DNA of 64,000 bases from Sphingobium cyanobacteriorum (lineage in GTDB: Bacteria; Pseudomonadota; Alphaproteobacteria; Sphingomonadales; Sphingomonadaceae), in NCBI RefSeq assembly GCF_030580935.1, contig NZ_JAUQOM010000001.1, positions 496,001 to 560,000 of the forward strand, written 5' to 3'. Position 1 is the stretch's first letter, and each line of letters starts with the position of its first letter. The position numbers were made by a program, and so were the translations under genes. The notes under the pieces were generated by a model. It had not been told where the DNA came from. It ran no database searches and saw only the letters and a list, made by a program, of their open reading frames with translations. Positions 28,225 through 36,265 of the stretch are shown in pieces.

Positions 28225-28557
28225 ATGATGTACCGCAATTTTGCCATTGGCGTCCTGCTCGCCGCGCCGATCATCGTGATGGCGGTGCAGAGCATCGCGC
28301 CCAAGCCGCAGCAGGATACGCAACAGGCGGCCGTTGCTGCGGCCCCGCCGCCGCCCGTGCCGGTGCCGGTCGCGCCCCCTGTGGGGCAGCCGGGCGCGCC
28401 CGTTTCGACCGACAGCACCGGCTTTGGCCAGCCAGCGCCCGGCGCGGGGCAACCGATGCTTGCGGCCGATCAAAGCCCGGTCGCGCCGATGGTGGAACCC
28501 ACGCCGTCCTTTGCCGCCAACGGCGCGCCGACCGGATCGCCCAACTCGGAAAAATAG
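28225..28557 (+). CDS. Membrane-anchored Pro/Ala-rich protein, function unknown
   Basis: A 110-residue protein. One N-terminal hydrophobic segment (about residues 5-22) is either an uncleaved anchor or a signal peptide. The rest is low-complexity sequence rich in Pro, Ala, Gly and Gln, with runs such as APPPPVPVPVAPP, and probably disordered in the periplasm. No domain was recognised. It ends 3 nt before the convergent metallopeptidase gene. The composition makes it look like a spacer or cell-wall-associated protein; no function is proposed. Confidence 0.6.
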   Translation: MMYRNFAIGVLLAAPIIVMAVQSIAPKPQQDTQQAAVAAAPPPPVPVPVAPPVGQPGAPVSTDSTGFGQPAPGAGQPMLAADQSPVAPMVEPTPSFAANGAPTGSPNSEK

Positions 28558-28560
28558 GCG

Positions 28561-29436
28561 TCAGATTGCGCCGTTGAACGTGTCGCATTGGGCCGGATCG
28601 CCGGTCGACAGCCCCTTGCGCAGCCATTCCATCCGCTGCGCGCTGCTGCCATGGGTGAAGCTTTCGGGCACCGGACGGCGCCCCGCCGCCTTTTGCAGCG
28701 TATCGTCGCCGATCGCCTGCGCCGCGCGCATCCCTTCCTCCAGGTCGCCCGCTTCCATCAAATTGGTGTCCCGCGCCGCCCAGACGCCGGCATAACAATC
28801 GGCCTGCAATTCCATCTTCACCTGAAGGGCGTTGCCCTCGGCCTCCGGCACGCGCTGCTGCGCCTTGCGAATCCGGTCGGCTTCGCCGGTAATGGTCTGG
28901 ATATGGTGGCCGACTTCATGCGCGATGATATAGCCGATCGGGAAATCGCCCGGCGCGTTGAACCGGCTTTCCATTTCATTGAAGAAATCGGTGTCGAGAT
29001 AGATGCGCTGGTCGGCCGGGCAATAGAATGGCCCCATCGCCGATTGCGCCGCGCCGCAGCCCGACTGGCCGTTCTGGCTGTAGAATACCAGGGTGGGCGG
29101 CGGATATTCCTGCCCTTGCGCCTTGAAGATGTCGGTCCAGCGCCGCTCGGTCGACCCCAGCACTTTAAGGGACGTGCGCTGCACGGCGGTCAGTTCGGTG
29201 CTGGCCGGGCGTTCGGTCTGCACCGGCTGCCCGCCACCACCGCCGACCAGGCTGAGCGGGTTCATGCCCATCACCACCATGATGACCAGCACGACGACGA
29301 TGCCCCCGCAACCGAAGCGGCTGCCGATCAGCGGCAGCAACATGCCCAGGCCGCCGCCCAGTCCCCCGCCAAAACCGCCACCGCGCCCGTCCTGCACCTC
29401 GTAATGGCTGCTTTCCTGTTCGTCGTCGAGCCGCAT
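28561..29436 (-). CDS. Neutral zinc metallopeptidase (YpfJ family)
   Basis: A membrane-anchored putative metallopeptidase of 291 residues. The N-terminus is Gly-rich (about residues 15-35) and is followed by one membrane segment (IVVVLVIMVVMG). The catalytic domain has YIIAHEVGHHIQ with the HExxH zinc motif, and a downstream helix ELQADCYAGVWA that supplies the Glu third ligand. Members of this family are known by sequence, and their substrates are unclear. The ATG at 29436 has GGGAGG 5 nt upstream; a longer frame adds only a basic shadow sequence. Confidence 0.92.
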   Translation of the reverse strand: MRLDDEQESSHYEVQDGRGGGFGGGLGGGLGMLLPLIGSRFGCGGIVVVLVIMVVMGMNPLSLVGGGGGQPVQTERPASTELTAVQRTSLKVLGSTERRWTDIFKAQGQEYPPPTLVFYSQNGQSGCGAAQSAMGPFYCPADQRIYLDTDFFNEMESRFNAPGDFPIGYIIAHEVGHHIQTITGEADRIRKAQQRVPEAEGNALQVKMELQADCYAGVWAARDTNLMEAGDLEEGMRAAQAIGDDTLQKAAGRRPVPESFTHGSSAQRMEWLRKGLSTGDPAQCDTFNGAI

Positions 29437-29579
29437 CGCGCCCTCCCTTTCAAGTCGTTGCTTACGCGATTCACGTTGGACGCGGAACCGCCGGCATGCG
29501 CGAAGGTTGCGCAAGGCGATGAATTGTTACGAGACATTAAGTTGGAATGACACGGCCAAAGCCTATATTGCACTGCGAC

Positions 29580-30767
29580 ATGGCTGATATCGAACCCCAG
29601 AGCACCCGCCCCCCGCGCCGCGCACGGACCCCGCTCCCCCTGCCCCGCGAAGTCGTGCTGCTGCTACAGGGGGGTGGCGCGCTCGGTTCCTTCCAGTCGG
29701 GCGTCTATGAACGGCTGGACGAACTGGGCGTCGATGTCAGTTGGGTCGCGGGCATATCCATCGGCGCGGTCAATGCCGCGATCATCGCCGGCAACCCGCC
29801 CCACCGGCGCGCCAGCCGGCTCAAGAAATTCTGGTACACCGTGTCGGGCGGCATCCCCAACATGATCCTGCCCGAAATCCATCATATCCGCGAGGCCGCG
29901 CATCTGGCCGCGGCGGGCACGGTCGCGACCTTCGGCGTGCCGGGCATGTTCCGCCCGCGCCTCTGGCCCGCGATGCTGATGCCCGAAGGCACGGCCGGCG
30001 CGATCAGCTTCTATGACAGCGCGCCGCTCAAGGACACGCTGGATGCCTGCGTCGACTGGGATCTGCTCAATGACGGGCCGGTGCGCCTGTCGGTCGGCGC
30101 GGTCGATGTCGAAACCGGCAATTTCGCCTATTGGGACACGCGCGGTCCCGGCGGCAACACGCGGATCGACGCGCGCCACATCATGGCGTCGGGCGCCCTG
30201 CCCCCCGGCCTGCCCCCGGTCGAGATCGACGGGCGCTGGTATTGGGATGGCGGCATCGTGTCGAACACGCCGCTCGCCCATGTGCTCGACCATCAGAGCG
30301 AGGACATGCTGATCTTTCAGGTCGACCTGTTCCCCGCCGAAGGGCCGATGCCGCGCCAGATGACCGATGTTTATTCGCGCATGAAGGACATTCAGTACAG
30401 CAGCCGCACCCGGCAGGTGACGGACCAGTATCTGCGCCTGCGCCGCGAGCATGGCGCGATCAAGGCGCTGCTCGACAAGCTGCCACCGCAGTTGCAGGGC
30501 GATGCCGACGCGCAGCGGCTGCGCGACATGCTCGATTGCGGATCGGTCAACATCGTCCATCTGATCTATCGCAGCCGCGCCTGGGAAAGCGGCGCGAAGG
30601 ATTTCGAATTTTCCCGATCCACCATGCTCGATCATTGGAGCCAGGGGCGCGACGCGGTGGAGGATGTGATGCACAAGGGCGACCTGATCGCCCGCAACAT
30701 CGTCAACGGCAAGAGCGCGACCTTCGACCTCGACGAACCCGACCATCTCAAGGAGAAAAAGGCATGA
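29580..30767 (+). CDS. Patatin-like phospholipase with DUF3734 C-terminal domain
   Basis: Predicted lipid acyl hydrolase of 395 residues. GGGALGSFQSGVY is the oxyanion loop, GISIGAVNAA carries the nucleophilic Ser, and WYWDGGIVSN holds the catalytic Asp, which together form a Ser-Asp dyad. The C-terminal third, from about residue 200, has the DUF3734 type sequence. In many bacteria this family lies beside a 3-hydroxybutyrate dehydrogenase gene, as it does here with a 4-nt ATGA overlap, which suggests a role in polyhydroxybutyrate or membrane-lipid turnover. Confidence 0.92.
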   Translation: MADIEPQSTRPPRRARTPLPLPREVVLLLQGGGALGSFQSGVYERLDELGVDVSWVAGISIGAVNAAIIAGNPPHRRASRLKKFWYTVSGGIPNMILPEIHHIREAAHLAAAGTVATFGVPGMFRPRLWPAMLMPEGTAGAISFYDSAPLKDTLDACVDWDLLNDGPVRLSVGAVDVETGNFAYWDTRGPGGNTRIDARHIMASGALPPGLPPVEIDGRWYWDGGIVSNTPLAHVLDHQSEDMLIFQVDLFPAEGPMPRQMTDVYSRMKDIQYSSRTRQVTDQYLRLRREHGAIKALLDKLPPQLQGDADAQRLRDMLDCGSVNIVHLIYRSRAWESGAKDFEFSRSTMLDHWSQGRDAVEDVMHKGDLIARNIVNGKSATFDLDEPDHLKEKKA

Positions 30768-31555
30768 GCAAGAGCCTGAGCGGCAAGACCGCGCTTATCA
30801 CCGGGTCCACATCGGGCATCGGCCTGGCCTATGCCAAGGCGCTGGCCGGGGAAGGCGCTCATGTCGTCATCAACGGCTTCGGCGACGCGGACGCGATCGA
30901 GAAGGAACGGGTCGGACTGGAGGCCCTGTCGGGTGGCAAGGCGCTCTACAGCGGCCACGACCTTACCAAGGTCGACCAGATCGAGGCGATGATGCAGGAG
31001 GCCGCCGATGCGTTCGGCGGCGTCGACATCCTCATCAACAATGCCGGGATGCAGCATGTCGCCCCGGTCGAGGCATTTCCCCTCGACAAATGGGATCTGA
31101 TCATCGCGCTGAACCTGAACGCGGCGTTCCACACCACGCGGCTCGCCATCCCCTACATGAAGGACAAGAAGTGGGGGCGGATCATCCAGACCGCATCGGC
31201 CCACTCGCTGGTGGCCTCGCCCTTCAAGGCCGCCTATGTCACCGCCAAGCATGGCCTTGCCGGCTTCACCAAGACGGTGGCGCTGGAAGTCGCGACCTTC
31301 GGCATCACCGCCAACTGCATCTCGCCCGGCTATGTCTGGACGCCGCTGGTGGAAAACCAGATTCCCGACACGATGAAGGCGCGCGGGATGACGCGCGAGC
31401 AGGTGATGAACGACGTGCTGCTGGCCGGGCAGCCGACCAAGCAGTTCGTCACCGCCGAACAGGTGGCGGCGACCGCCCTCTATCTGGTCAGCGATGCCGC
31501 CGCGCAGGTGACGGGTGCGAACCTGTCCATCGACGGCGGCTGGACGGCGCAGTAA
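30764..31555 (+). CDS. bdhA: 3-hydroxybutyrate dehydrogenase
   Basis: Short-chain dehydrogenase that interconverts 3-hydroxybutyrate and acetoacetate with NAD. ALITGSTSGIGLA is the cofactor loop and NNAGMQHVAPVE is characteristic of this enzyme. The catalytic Ser is in QTASAHSLVASP and Tyr-Lys in YVTAKHGLAG. The C-terminal NCISPGYVWTPLVENQIPD region is the substrate lid. It has 263 residues. It overlaps the patatin stop by 4 nt, with AAGGAG upstream, so the two are co-expressed. Confidence 0.95.
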   Translation: MSKSLSGKTALITGSTSGIGLAYAKALAGEGAHVVINGFGDADAIEKERVGLEALSGGKALYSGHDLTKVDQIEAMMQEAADAFGGVDILINNAGMQHVAPVEAFPLDKWDLIIALNLNAAFHTTRLAIPYMKDKKWGRIIQTASAHSLVASPFKAAYVTAKHGLAGFTKTVALEVATFGITANCISPGYVWTPLVENQIPDTMKARGMTREQVMNDVLLAGQPTKQFVTAEQVAATALYLVSDAAAQVTGANLSIDGGWTAQ

Positions 31556-31568
31556 CGGACAGGAAATC

Positions 31569-31593
31569 CCCGCCGGCCATCATGACCGGCGGG
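31569..31593. terminator. Hairpin terminator between convergent genes
   Basis: CCCGCCGG (31569-31576) pairs with CCGGCGGG (31586-31593). It lies between the bdhA stop and the stop of the minus-strand antitoxin-like gene. The T-run is weak (GATTTCC on the minus strand). Confidence 0.5.
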
Positions 31594-31600
31594 TATCTGG

Positions 31601-31882
31601 TCAGGCGGTCGTCGGCGTCAGCAGGCGCAGGACCGATTGCAACCCGTCCTCGCTGGTGGTCGCCAGCGCCAGCGGACGGTCGGCCAGGCCATCATGCTGG
31701 CTGTTGAGGAACAGGATCGCGTCAGACGCGCCCAGCATCTCGATCGCCATGCGGGTGATCCGCCCCTGCCGCTCGGCCGCATCCGGGGCCAGGCGCACCG
31801 CATTGCGCGGGATGAAGCGACGGCCGCCGGGGCTGCGACCGGGTGGCGTGTCGACCGGGCTTTCCGGCGTATCGGCCGCCAT
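31601..31882 (-). CDS. Small protein resembling the toxin-binding domain of MbcA/ParS/Xre antitoxins
   Basis: A 93-residue protein. The N-terminal 25 residues are Pro-rich. Residues 30-90 resemble the C-terminal toxin-binding segment of DUF2384-type antitoxins: a helix AIEMLGASDAILFLN, then a loop ending in DRPLALATTSEDGLQSVLRLL that parallels the usual 'Pro-Leu-x-Leu-x-x-x-x-Glu-Gly' pattern. No RES-type toxin gene is adjacent, so this may be a solitary regulator rather than half of a toxin-antitoxin pair. It is the third gene of a small operon, starting 2 nt after the previous stop. Confidence 0.6.
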   Translation of the reverse strand: MAADTPESPVDTPPGRSPGGRRFIPRNAVRLAPDAAERQGRITRMAIEMLGASDAILFLNSQHDGLADRPLALATTSEDGLQSVLRLLTPTTA

Positions 31883-31884
31883 GA

Positions 31885-32013
31885 TCAGCTCTTCAACGTC
31901 ACGATGCCGACCACCGCAGGCTTGGTCGACGGGTTGGACGCATTGGCCTTGGGCGGTTTTTCCGCCTTGGGCTTGCGGGCTTCACGATTTGATTTCTTCT
32001 GGCTCTTGGCCAT
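31885..32013 (-). CDS. Small basic protein, 42 residues
   Basis: A very short gene encoding a Lys/Arg-rich N-terminus (MAKSQKKSNREARKPKAEK) and a hydrophobic tail ending VVGIVTLKS. Small proteins with a similar 'MAK-basic-NREARKPK' opening are widespread in alphaproteobacteria and have no assigned role; nucleic-acid binding is a guess. AGGAAGG lies 7-10 nt before the ATG. It lies between two other small genes with minimal spacing, which supports reality despite its size. Confidence 0.65.
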   Translation of the reverse strand: MAKSQKKSNREARKPKAEKPPKANASNPSTKPAVVGIVTLKS

Positions 32014-32054
32014 GGTCAGTCCTTCCTGAAAATCGACAATAGGGCAGCGCGTCG

Positions 32055-32306
32055 TCAGCGCGCGGTTGGTGGCTTTTCCGCCAGGGCTTCATCCTCGGCG
32101 CGGAATTCGGCCGCGATCGCCTCATCTTCCGCCAGCAGCGTCCGGGTGGCGCGACGGCGTTCGGCGCCAGCGGCCAGTTCGGCCTCCCGCCCCCAGGCAT
32201 TGGCGGCCCGCTGCGCGATCTGGCGCGCATTGGGGAGGATTTCGGACACGGCGCGCGCTTGATGCAGAGACTGCTGCGCAAGGCAGAATGTGGATGTCTG
32301 GGCCAT
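32055..32306 (-). CDS. Small helical protein, function unknown
   Basis: An 83-residue, predominantly helical, charged protein (LHQARAVSEILPNARQIAQ, then an acidic-Ala stretch RTLLAEDEAIAAEFRAEDEA). No family was recognised. AAGGAG lies 10 nt before the ATG at 32306. It is the first gene of a three-gene unit with the 42-residue basic protein and the antitoxin-like protein. An EcfG-like promoter about 110 nt upstream suggests induction in the general stress response. Confidence 0.6.
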   Translation of the reverse strand: MAQTSTFCLAQQSLHQARAVSEILPNARQIAQRAANAWGREAELAAGAERRRATRTLLAEDEAIAAEFRAEDEALAEKPPTAR

Positions 32307-32413
32307 GGGGCAGGCTCCTTGTAAACGGGGGATGTCGGAACAACGCGACGGAAAAAGGGGCGAGAGCGTCATCGCCCGGCGCGGCCGCGCCGCATCAAGT
32401 TGGACGATCAGGG

Positions 32414-32438
32414 GACGCATGACGCGACCGATCGTTCC
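32414..32438 (-). promoter_or_regulatory. Candidate EcfG-type promoter of the small-protein operon
   Basis: On the minus strand GGAAC, 16 bases and CGTC match the general-stress consensus GGAAC-N16/17-CGTT at all but one of the scored bases. A palindrome, TTTCAC-TT-GTGAAA, at 32439-32452 abuts the -35 and could be an operator. Confidence 0.45.
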
Positions 32439-32588
32439 TTTCACTTGTGAAATGGTGTGGAACGCAAGGATTTACAAGGGCCATGCCCACGGTCAGCGCG
32501 ATCGGCGCAGCACCGGGTCCGTCGCGACGATATCCCCCCTTTAACAGTTGTAAAATCGCCCTATGCTCCAGCGCAGCAAGGGAGATAT

Positions 32589-33950
32589 ATGCACATGCGC
32601 CACGCGCTCACGGCCGTTCTGGCCGCCGTCAGCCTGTCATCCATCGCCAGCGCCCAGACGGCGCCGGCAACCCCCGTTCCGCAGCCCTCCGGGCAGAGCG
32701 CGATCGGGGCGGCGATCGCCAGGGATATGGACGGGCTGATGACGCTCTATCGCGACCTGCACGCCAGCCCCGAACTGTCGCTTCAGGAAGTGAACACCGC
32801 CGCCAAGCTCGCCAAGCGGCTGAAGGCGCTGAAGTTCGACGTGACCGAGAAGGTCGGCGGCACCGGCGTCGTGGCCGTCATGAAAAACGGCTCCGGCCCC
32901 ACGCTGCTGATCCGCGCCGACATGGACGGCCTGCCCGTGGTCGAACAGACCGGCCTCGATTTCGCGTCAAAGGTCCGCACCAGGACGCCCGAAGGGGTGG
33001 AGACGGGCGTGATGCACGCCTGCGGCCATGACACCCATATGACCGCCTTCATCGCAACGGCCAAGCTGCTGGCCGCGCGCAAGGATCAGTGGAAGGGCAC
33101 GCTGGTCATGATCCTCCAGCCGGCCGAGGAAGTGGGCAAGGGCGCGCGCGACATGCTGGAGGACGGGCTTTACACCCGCTTCCCGCGCCCGACCCACGCC
33201 ATCGCCTTCCACGACGCGGCCAATCTGACGGCGGGCGTCATCGGCTACACGCCGGGCTATGCGCTGGCCAATGTCGACAGCGTGGACATTCTCGTCAAGG
33301 GCGTCGGCGGCCACGGTGCCTATCCGCAGACGACGAAAGACCCGATCGTGCTGGGCGCGCGGATCGTCACCACGCTGCAAACCCTGATCAGCCGCGAGCA
33401 GGAACCGCAAGACCCCGCCGTCGTCACCGTCGGCAGCTTCCAGGCTGGGGCCAAGCACAACATCATCCCGGACGAAGCGAAACTGCTGCTGACCGTGCGC
33501 AGCTATTCGGACGAAACCCGCGCCAGGCTGATCGAGGGCATCCGGCGCGTCGCGCGCGGCGAGGCGATGGCGGCGGGGGTGCCGGAGGACAGGATGCCGG
33601 TGGTGAGCGTGAAGGATGAATTCACCCCCTCCACCTACAACCCGCCCGCATTCGCCGAACAGATGGCCGGCCTGCTCAAAAGCCATTTCCCCGAAAGCCG
33701 GGTGGTCCAGACGCCCGCCGTGATGGGCGGCGAGGATTTCGGCCGCTTCTACCGTGCGGACAAATCGATCAACAGCTTCATCTTCTGGGTCGGCGGCGTC
33801 CCGGCGGACAGGATGGCGGCGGCCGCCGCCGGCCAGGCGACCCTGCCCTCGCTCCACAGCCCCTTCTGGGCACCCCAGGCCGACAGGGTGATCGCGACCG
33901 CGAGCGAGGCCATGACCGTGCTGGCGCTCGATATCTTGAAGAAGGATTGA
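32589..33950 (+). CDS. Exported M20 family amidohydrolase (aminoacylase / IAA-amino-acid hydrolase type)
   Basis: Zinc-dependent hydrolase of N-acyl amino acids, 453 residues. A signal peptide occupies residues 1-23 (cleavage after SAQ/TA), placing the enzyme in the periplasm. The M20D sequence pattern is present: RADMDGLPV, MHACGHDTHM with Cys and His ligands, LQPAEEVGKGA with the catalytic Glu, and the C-terminal VMGGEDFGRF. GGGAG precedes the ATG at 32589; a second ATG two codons later is also possible. It is monocistronic, next to a broken vapB. Confidence 0.92.
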   Translation: MHMRHALTAVLAAVSLSSIASAQTAPATPVPQPSGQSAIGAAIARDMDGLMTLYRDLHASPELSLQEVNTAAKLAKRLKALKFDVTEKVGGTGVVAVMKNGSGPTLLIRADMDGLPVVEQTGLDFASKVRTRTPEGVETGVMHACGHDTHMTAFIATAKLLAARKDQWKGTLVMILQPAEEVGKGARDMLEDGLYTRFPRPTHAIAFHDAANLTAGVIGYTPGYALANVDSVDILVKGVGGHGAYPQTTKDPIVLGARIVTTLQTLISREQEPQDPAVVTVGSFQAGAKHNIIPDEAKLLLTVRSYSDETRARLIEGIRRVARGEAMAAGVPEDRMPVVSVKDEFTPSTYNPPAFAEQMAGLLKSHFPESRVVQTPAVMGGEDFGRFYRADKSINSFIFWVGGVPADRMAAAAAGQATLPSLHSPFWAPQADRVIATASEAMTVLALDILKKD

Positions 33951-33967
33951 CGGGCGACGGGCGGCCT

Positions 33968-34000
33968 CAGATCGTCGTCGATGACGATATTGGTCCGCAT
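33968..34000 (-). pseudogene. Stump of a vapB antitoxin gene
   Basis: Only 11 codons remain (MRTNIVIDDDL). They match the start of VapB antitoxins, whose ribbon domain typically begins this way and binds the vapBC operator. After codon 11 the frame continues into unrelated sequence overlapping the M20 gene's 3' end. The upstream inverted repeat is retained. No vapC was seen. It is a decayed toxin-antitoxin locus. Confidence 0.6.
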
Positions 34001-34002
34001 GA

Positions 34003-34030
34003 TGTGTATCCTTTACCGCAATCATACACA
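34003..34030 (-). promoter_or_regulatory. VapB-type operator-like inverted repeat
   Basis: TGTGTAT (34003-34009) and ATACACA (34024-34030) form perfect 7-bp inverted arms 14 bases apart, directly before the vapB stump, in an AT-rich gap. This is the layout expected of an autoregulated toxin-antitoxin promoter. Confidence 0.5.
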
Positions 34031-34070
34031 TATAGCGAAGAGGACCGCCCGCAAGGCCAGGGCTGACCGC

Positions 34071-35054
34071 CTATTGCGGCCGATGCCCCTTGCGCCATTT
34101 GGTCCACAGGTGCCGCGCCAGCATCAGCGGCGGCATCCGCAGCCAGTGCGAGCGGAGATAGAAGGCAAAGACCAGCAGCTTGCGCGTTTCCCGCCCCCAG
34201 CCGTCGCGGGCGAGCAGGCGCGCGCGCACGATGCGATCCCACACAGTCAGCCGCGCACCATCGCCATAGAGCGCGGCGGCAAGACGCCGCGCCTGCGCGA
34301 CATGCGCGCCGAGGCCATGATGCGCGGCGCGCGCCTGCAACGCCACGGGATCGGCATCGGGCAACAGGCAATATATGTCCCACAGGTTGCGCAGCCCGCC
34401 CTGCAGGTCGCCATCCGCCAGCATGTGCGCGGCGGCGTGGACGATGCGGTCCTCCCCCGACAGAATATATAACCCATCGCTTATGGGAATGGCGGCGGCG
34501 ATCAGCGCCGCCGCATCCGGGGTCTGGCGCGCGGTCAGCGGCAGGATGGTGTGATGCACGTCGATCAGCCGGTCGCGCTCGACATGGATCATCGGCGGCA
34601 GTTCGTGCATCCATTGCCGATAATAGGCGTCGTCATAGGCGTCCTCCTTCACCCATTCCCAGTCCGCCGCGATCAGCGCCTGCTCCACCGCCGGCATGGC
34701 CTCACGCGGCACCAGAATGTCGAGATCGCCGATGAAGCGCCCCTGCCCTGCCTTGAGGCCCGCCGCCGCATAGGCCGTGCCCTTGAGCAGGACGACCGGC
34801 ACGCCCAGCGGCGCCAGCGCCAGCGCGGCGCGGTCCGCCTCCCACAGCGCCTGCTGCGCTTCGCGCGCGGTGTCGCGCCGGGCGTCGTCCAGGATCGGCC
34901 GGGCCTGCGCGGGTGCGTCGTCCAGCCTGTAGGCCAGCGTCCCGATCAGCCGCTCCGCCCTGGCCGCCGCGAGCAGGCCGTTCCAGCCCGCCGCATCCAG
35001 CCCGGCCGCAACCGCCGGATCGCGCAGCACCCGGACCAGCAGCGCCGCGCTCAT
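34071..35054 (-). CDS. Nucleotidyltransferase family protein (NTP_transf_5 type) of an HPr-rel-A-like cassette
   Basis: A 327-residue protein. VVLLKGTAYAAAGL (about 88-101) followed by GRFIGDLDILVP (about 106-117, with the two metal-binding Asp) is the signature of the uncharacterised nucleotidyltransferase family often found in peptide- or polysaccharide-modifying clusters. The rest is helical, with a basic C-terminus. The ATG at 35054 overlaps the kinase stop by 4 nt. Inference: it adds a nucleotide or sugar-nucleotide to a peptide, lipid or saccharide processed by the neighbours. Confidence 0.82.
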   Translation of the reverse strand: MSAALLVRVLRDPAVAAGLDAAGWNGLLAAARAERLIGTLAYRLDDAPAQARPILDDARRDTAREAQQALWEADRAALALAPLGVPVVLLKGTAYAAAGLKAGQGRFIGDLDILVPREAMPAVEQALIAADWEWVKEDAYDDAYYRQWMHELPPMIHVERDRLIDVHHTILPLTARQTPDAAALIAAAIPISDGLYILSGEDRIVHAAAHMLADGDLQGGLRNLWDIYCLLPDADPVALQARAAHHGLGAHVAQARRLAAALYGDGARLTVWDRIVRARLLARDGWGRETRKLLVFAFYLRSHWLRMPPLMLARHLWTKWRKGHRPQ

Positions 35055-35914
35055 GCCAGTTCCTCCCATAATCGCTCGACCATCGCGATCGCCGCCTCGC
35101 CCGAAGGAAAGTCGATCGCGCGGGCCGGCACGCCGGTCACGAAACGGGTCAGCCCGGCAAAGGCCGGCTCGCCCAGCGCGACATAATTGGTCGATGCCTG
35201 TGTGAGGCGCATGAAGATTTCGCCCTGCCCCACCAATCGCACATCGTCGTCATGGCCAAAGCGCGGGAACAGCAGCAGGGCGGGCATCGCGCCCTGATCC
35301 ATGCGCGCGACCGCATCGGCGCGCGGGACCATGTGGCGAATGTCGCCCTTGGCCGTGGCGCGCAGCAACGGACCCATGCGGGCGTCACCGACCTGGCCTG
35401 CAACCACGTCGATCGCGCGATTCTTCAGGCTGACGAGGCGCGGAAAGGGCAGGATCGCGCCTGTTTCCAGATCGAGCAGCGCGAACTCGTCCCCCATCAA
35501 CCGCCAGCCGCGCTCGCTCAGCAGGGCGGCCAGGGTCGATTTGCCCGACCCCGATTCGCCGGTCATCACCAGCGCCCGCCCATCCTTCTCCACGCTCGAC
35601 GCATGAAGCAGCAGGTGCCGCCGCCAGCCGAGCGCCATCTGGAGGTTCATGCCCATCTCCGCCGCCAGCAGGCCGTGGGACAGGCTCATCGGCGCGGCAT
35701 CGGCCAGCCCATGGTCGCCGGTGATGAAGATGGAAGGGCGGACGAAGCGGCGCATCAGGCTGGTCGGCTGGAGCCGGACGGTGAAGTCGGCGATCGCGCC
35801 CGTCATGGCGGGATAGGCGGCATAGAGCCGGCTGAGGTCAGCGATCGGCTGCGGCCAGGCGGACCCGATGCGGAATGTCGCCGGGCCGATGCGCAAGGTG
35901 GTCGCGTGCCTCAT
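35051..35914 (-). CDS. HprK-related kinase (HPr-rel-A type)
   Basis: A 287-residue protein with the P-loop of HPr kinase/phosphorylase. LLLHASSVEKDGRALVMTGE leads into GSGKSTLAALL (Walker A about 119-127), and GWRLMGDEFALLDL follows. The N-terminal 100 residues are family-specific. No HPr-like protein is encoded nearby, so its target is probably another protein or peptide. Homologous kinases phosphorylate lasso peptides in paeninodin-type clusters. It overlaps the PqqD-like gene by 4 nt upstream and the nucleotidyltransferase by 4 nt downstream, which indicates tight co-expression. Confidence 0.85.
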   Translation of the reverse strand: MRHATTLRIGPATFRIGSAWPQPIADLSRLYAAYPAMTGAIADFTVRLQPTSLMRRFVRPSIFITGDHGLADAAPMSLSHGLLAAEMGMNLQMALGWRRHLLLHASSVEKDGRALVMTGESGSGKSTLAALLSERGWRLMGDEFALLDLETGAILPFPRLVSLKNRAIDVVAGQVGDARMGPLLRATAKGDIRHMVPRADAVARMDQGAMPALLLFPRFGHDDDVRLVGQGEIFMRLTQASTNYVALGEPAFAGLTRFVTGVPARAIDFPSGEAAIAMVERLWEELA

Positions 35915-36168
35915 GCCGGGCGCACCAGCCCCAGCGCCACCAACGCGTCGAGATGGGCGCCGATCTCCGCCAGCGCATCGGCACGCGGGCCAAGGTCGAA
36001 ATCGCGCGCCAGCCGATCATGCAGGTCGGCCGCGCCCAGCACCGCCCCATCGGCCATCTGCGCCAATATCTCCGGCACCGGGCTGATCACCATATGGGTC
36101 TGGCCCGACCGATGATGATAGAGCAGCAGCAGATCGTCGAGCGCCCAGGATGTCACCACATCCTCCAT
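35911..36168 (-). CDS. PqqD-like peptide-binding protein of the HPr-rel-A-like cassette
   Basis: An 85-residue protein. WALDDLLLLYHHRSGQTHMV followed by SPVPEILAQMADG matches the PqqD / RRE wing-helix pattern: a Trp, strands, a 'Ser-Gly-x-Thr-His' turn and a helix. Such proteins bind leader peptides and present them to modifying enzymes. The start is uncertain: the ATG at 36168 gives a compact domain, while an in-frame GTG at 36207 would add 13 residues; neither has a strong ribosome-binding site. It is coupled to the kinase gene. Confidence 0.75.
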   Translation of the reverse strand: MEDVVTSWALDDLLLLYHHRSGQTHMVISPVPEILAQMADGAVLGAADLHDRLARDFDLGPRADALAEIGAHLDALVALGLVRPA

Positions 36169-36265
36169 ATCCCGGCGATAGGCCTTGATCGCGTTCAATT
36201 GCGGCACCCCGTTTTAGCTGTCCCACTCGCTGTATCGCTTAAGACGTAGCCAAGTGCCTAACGCA

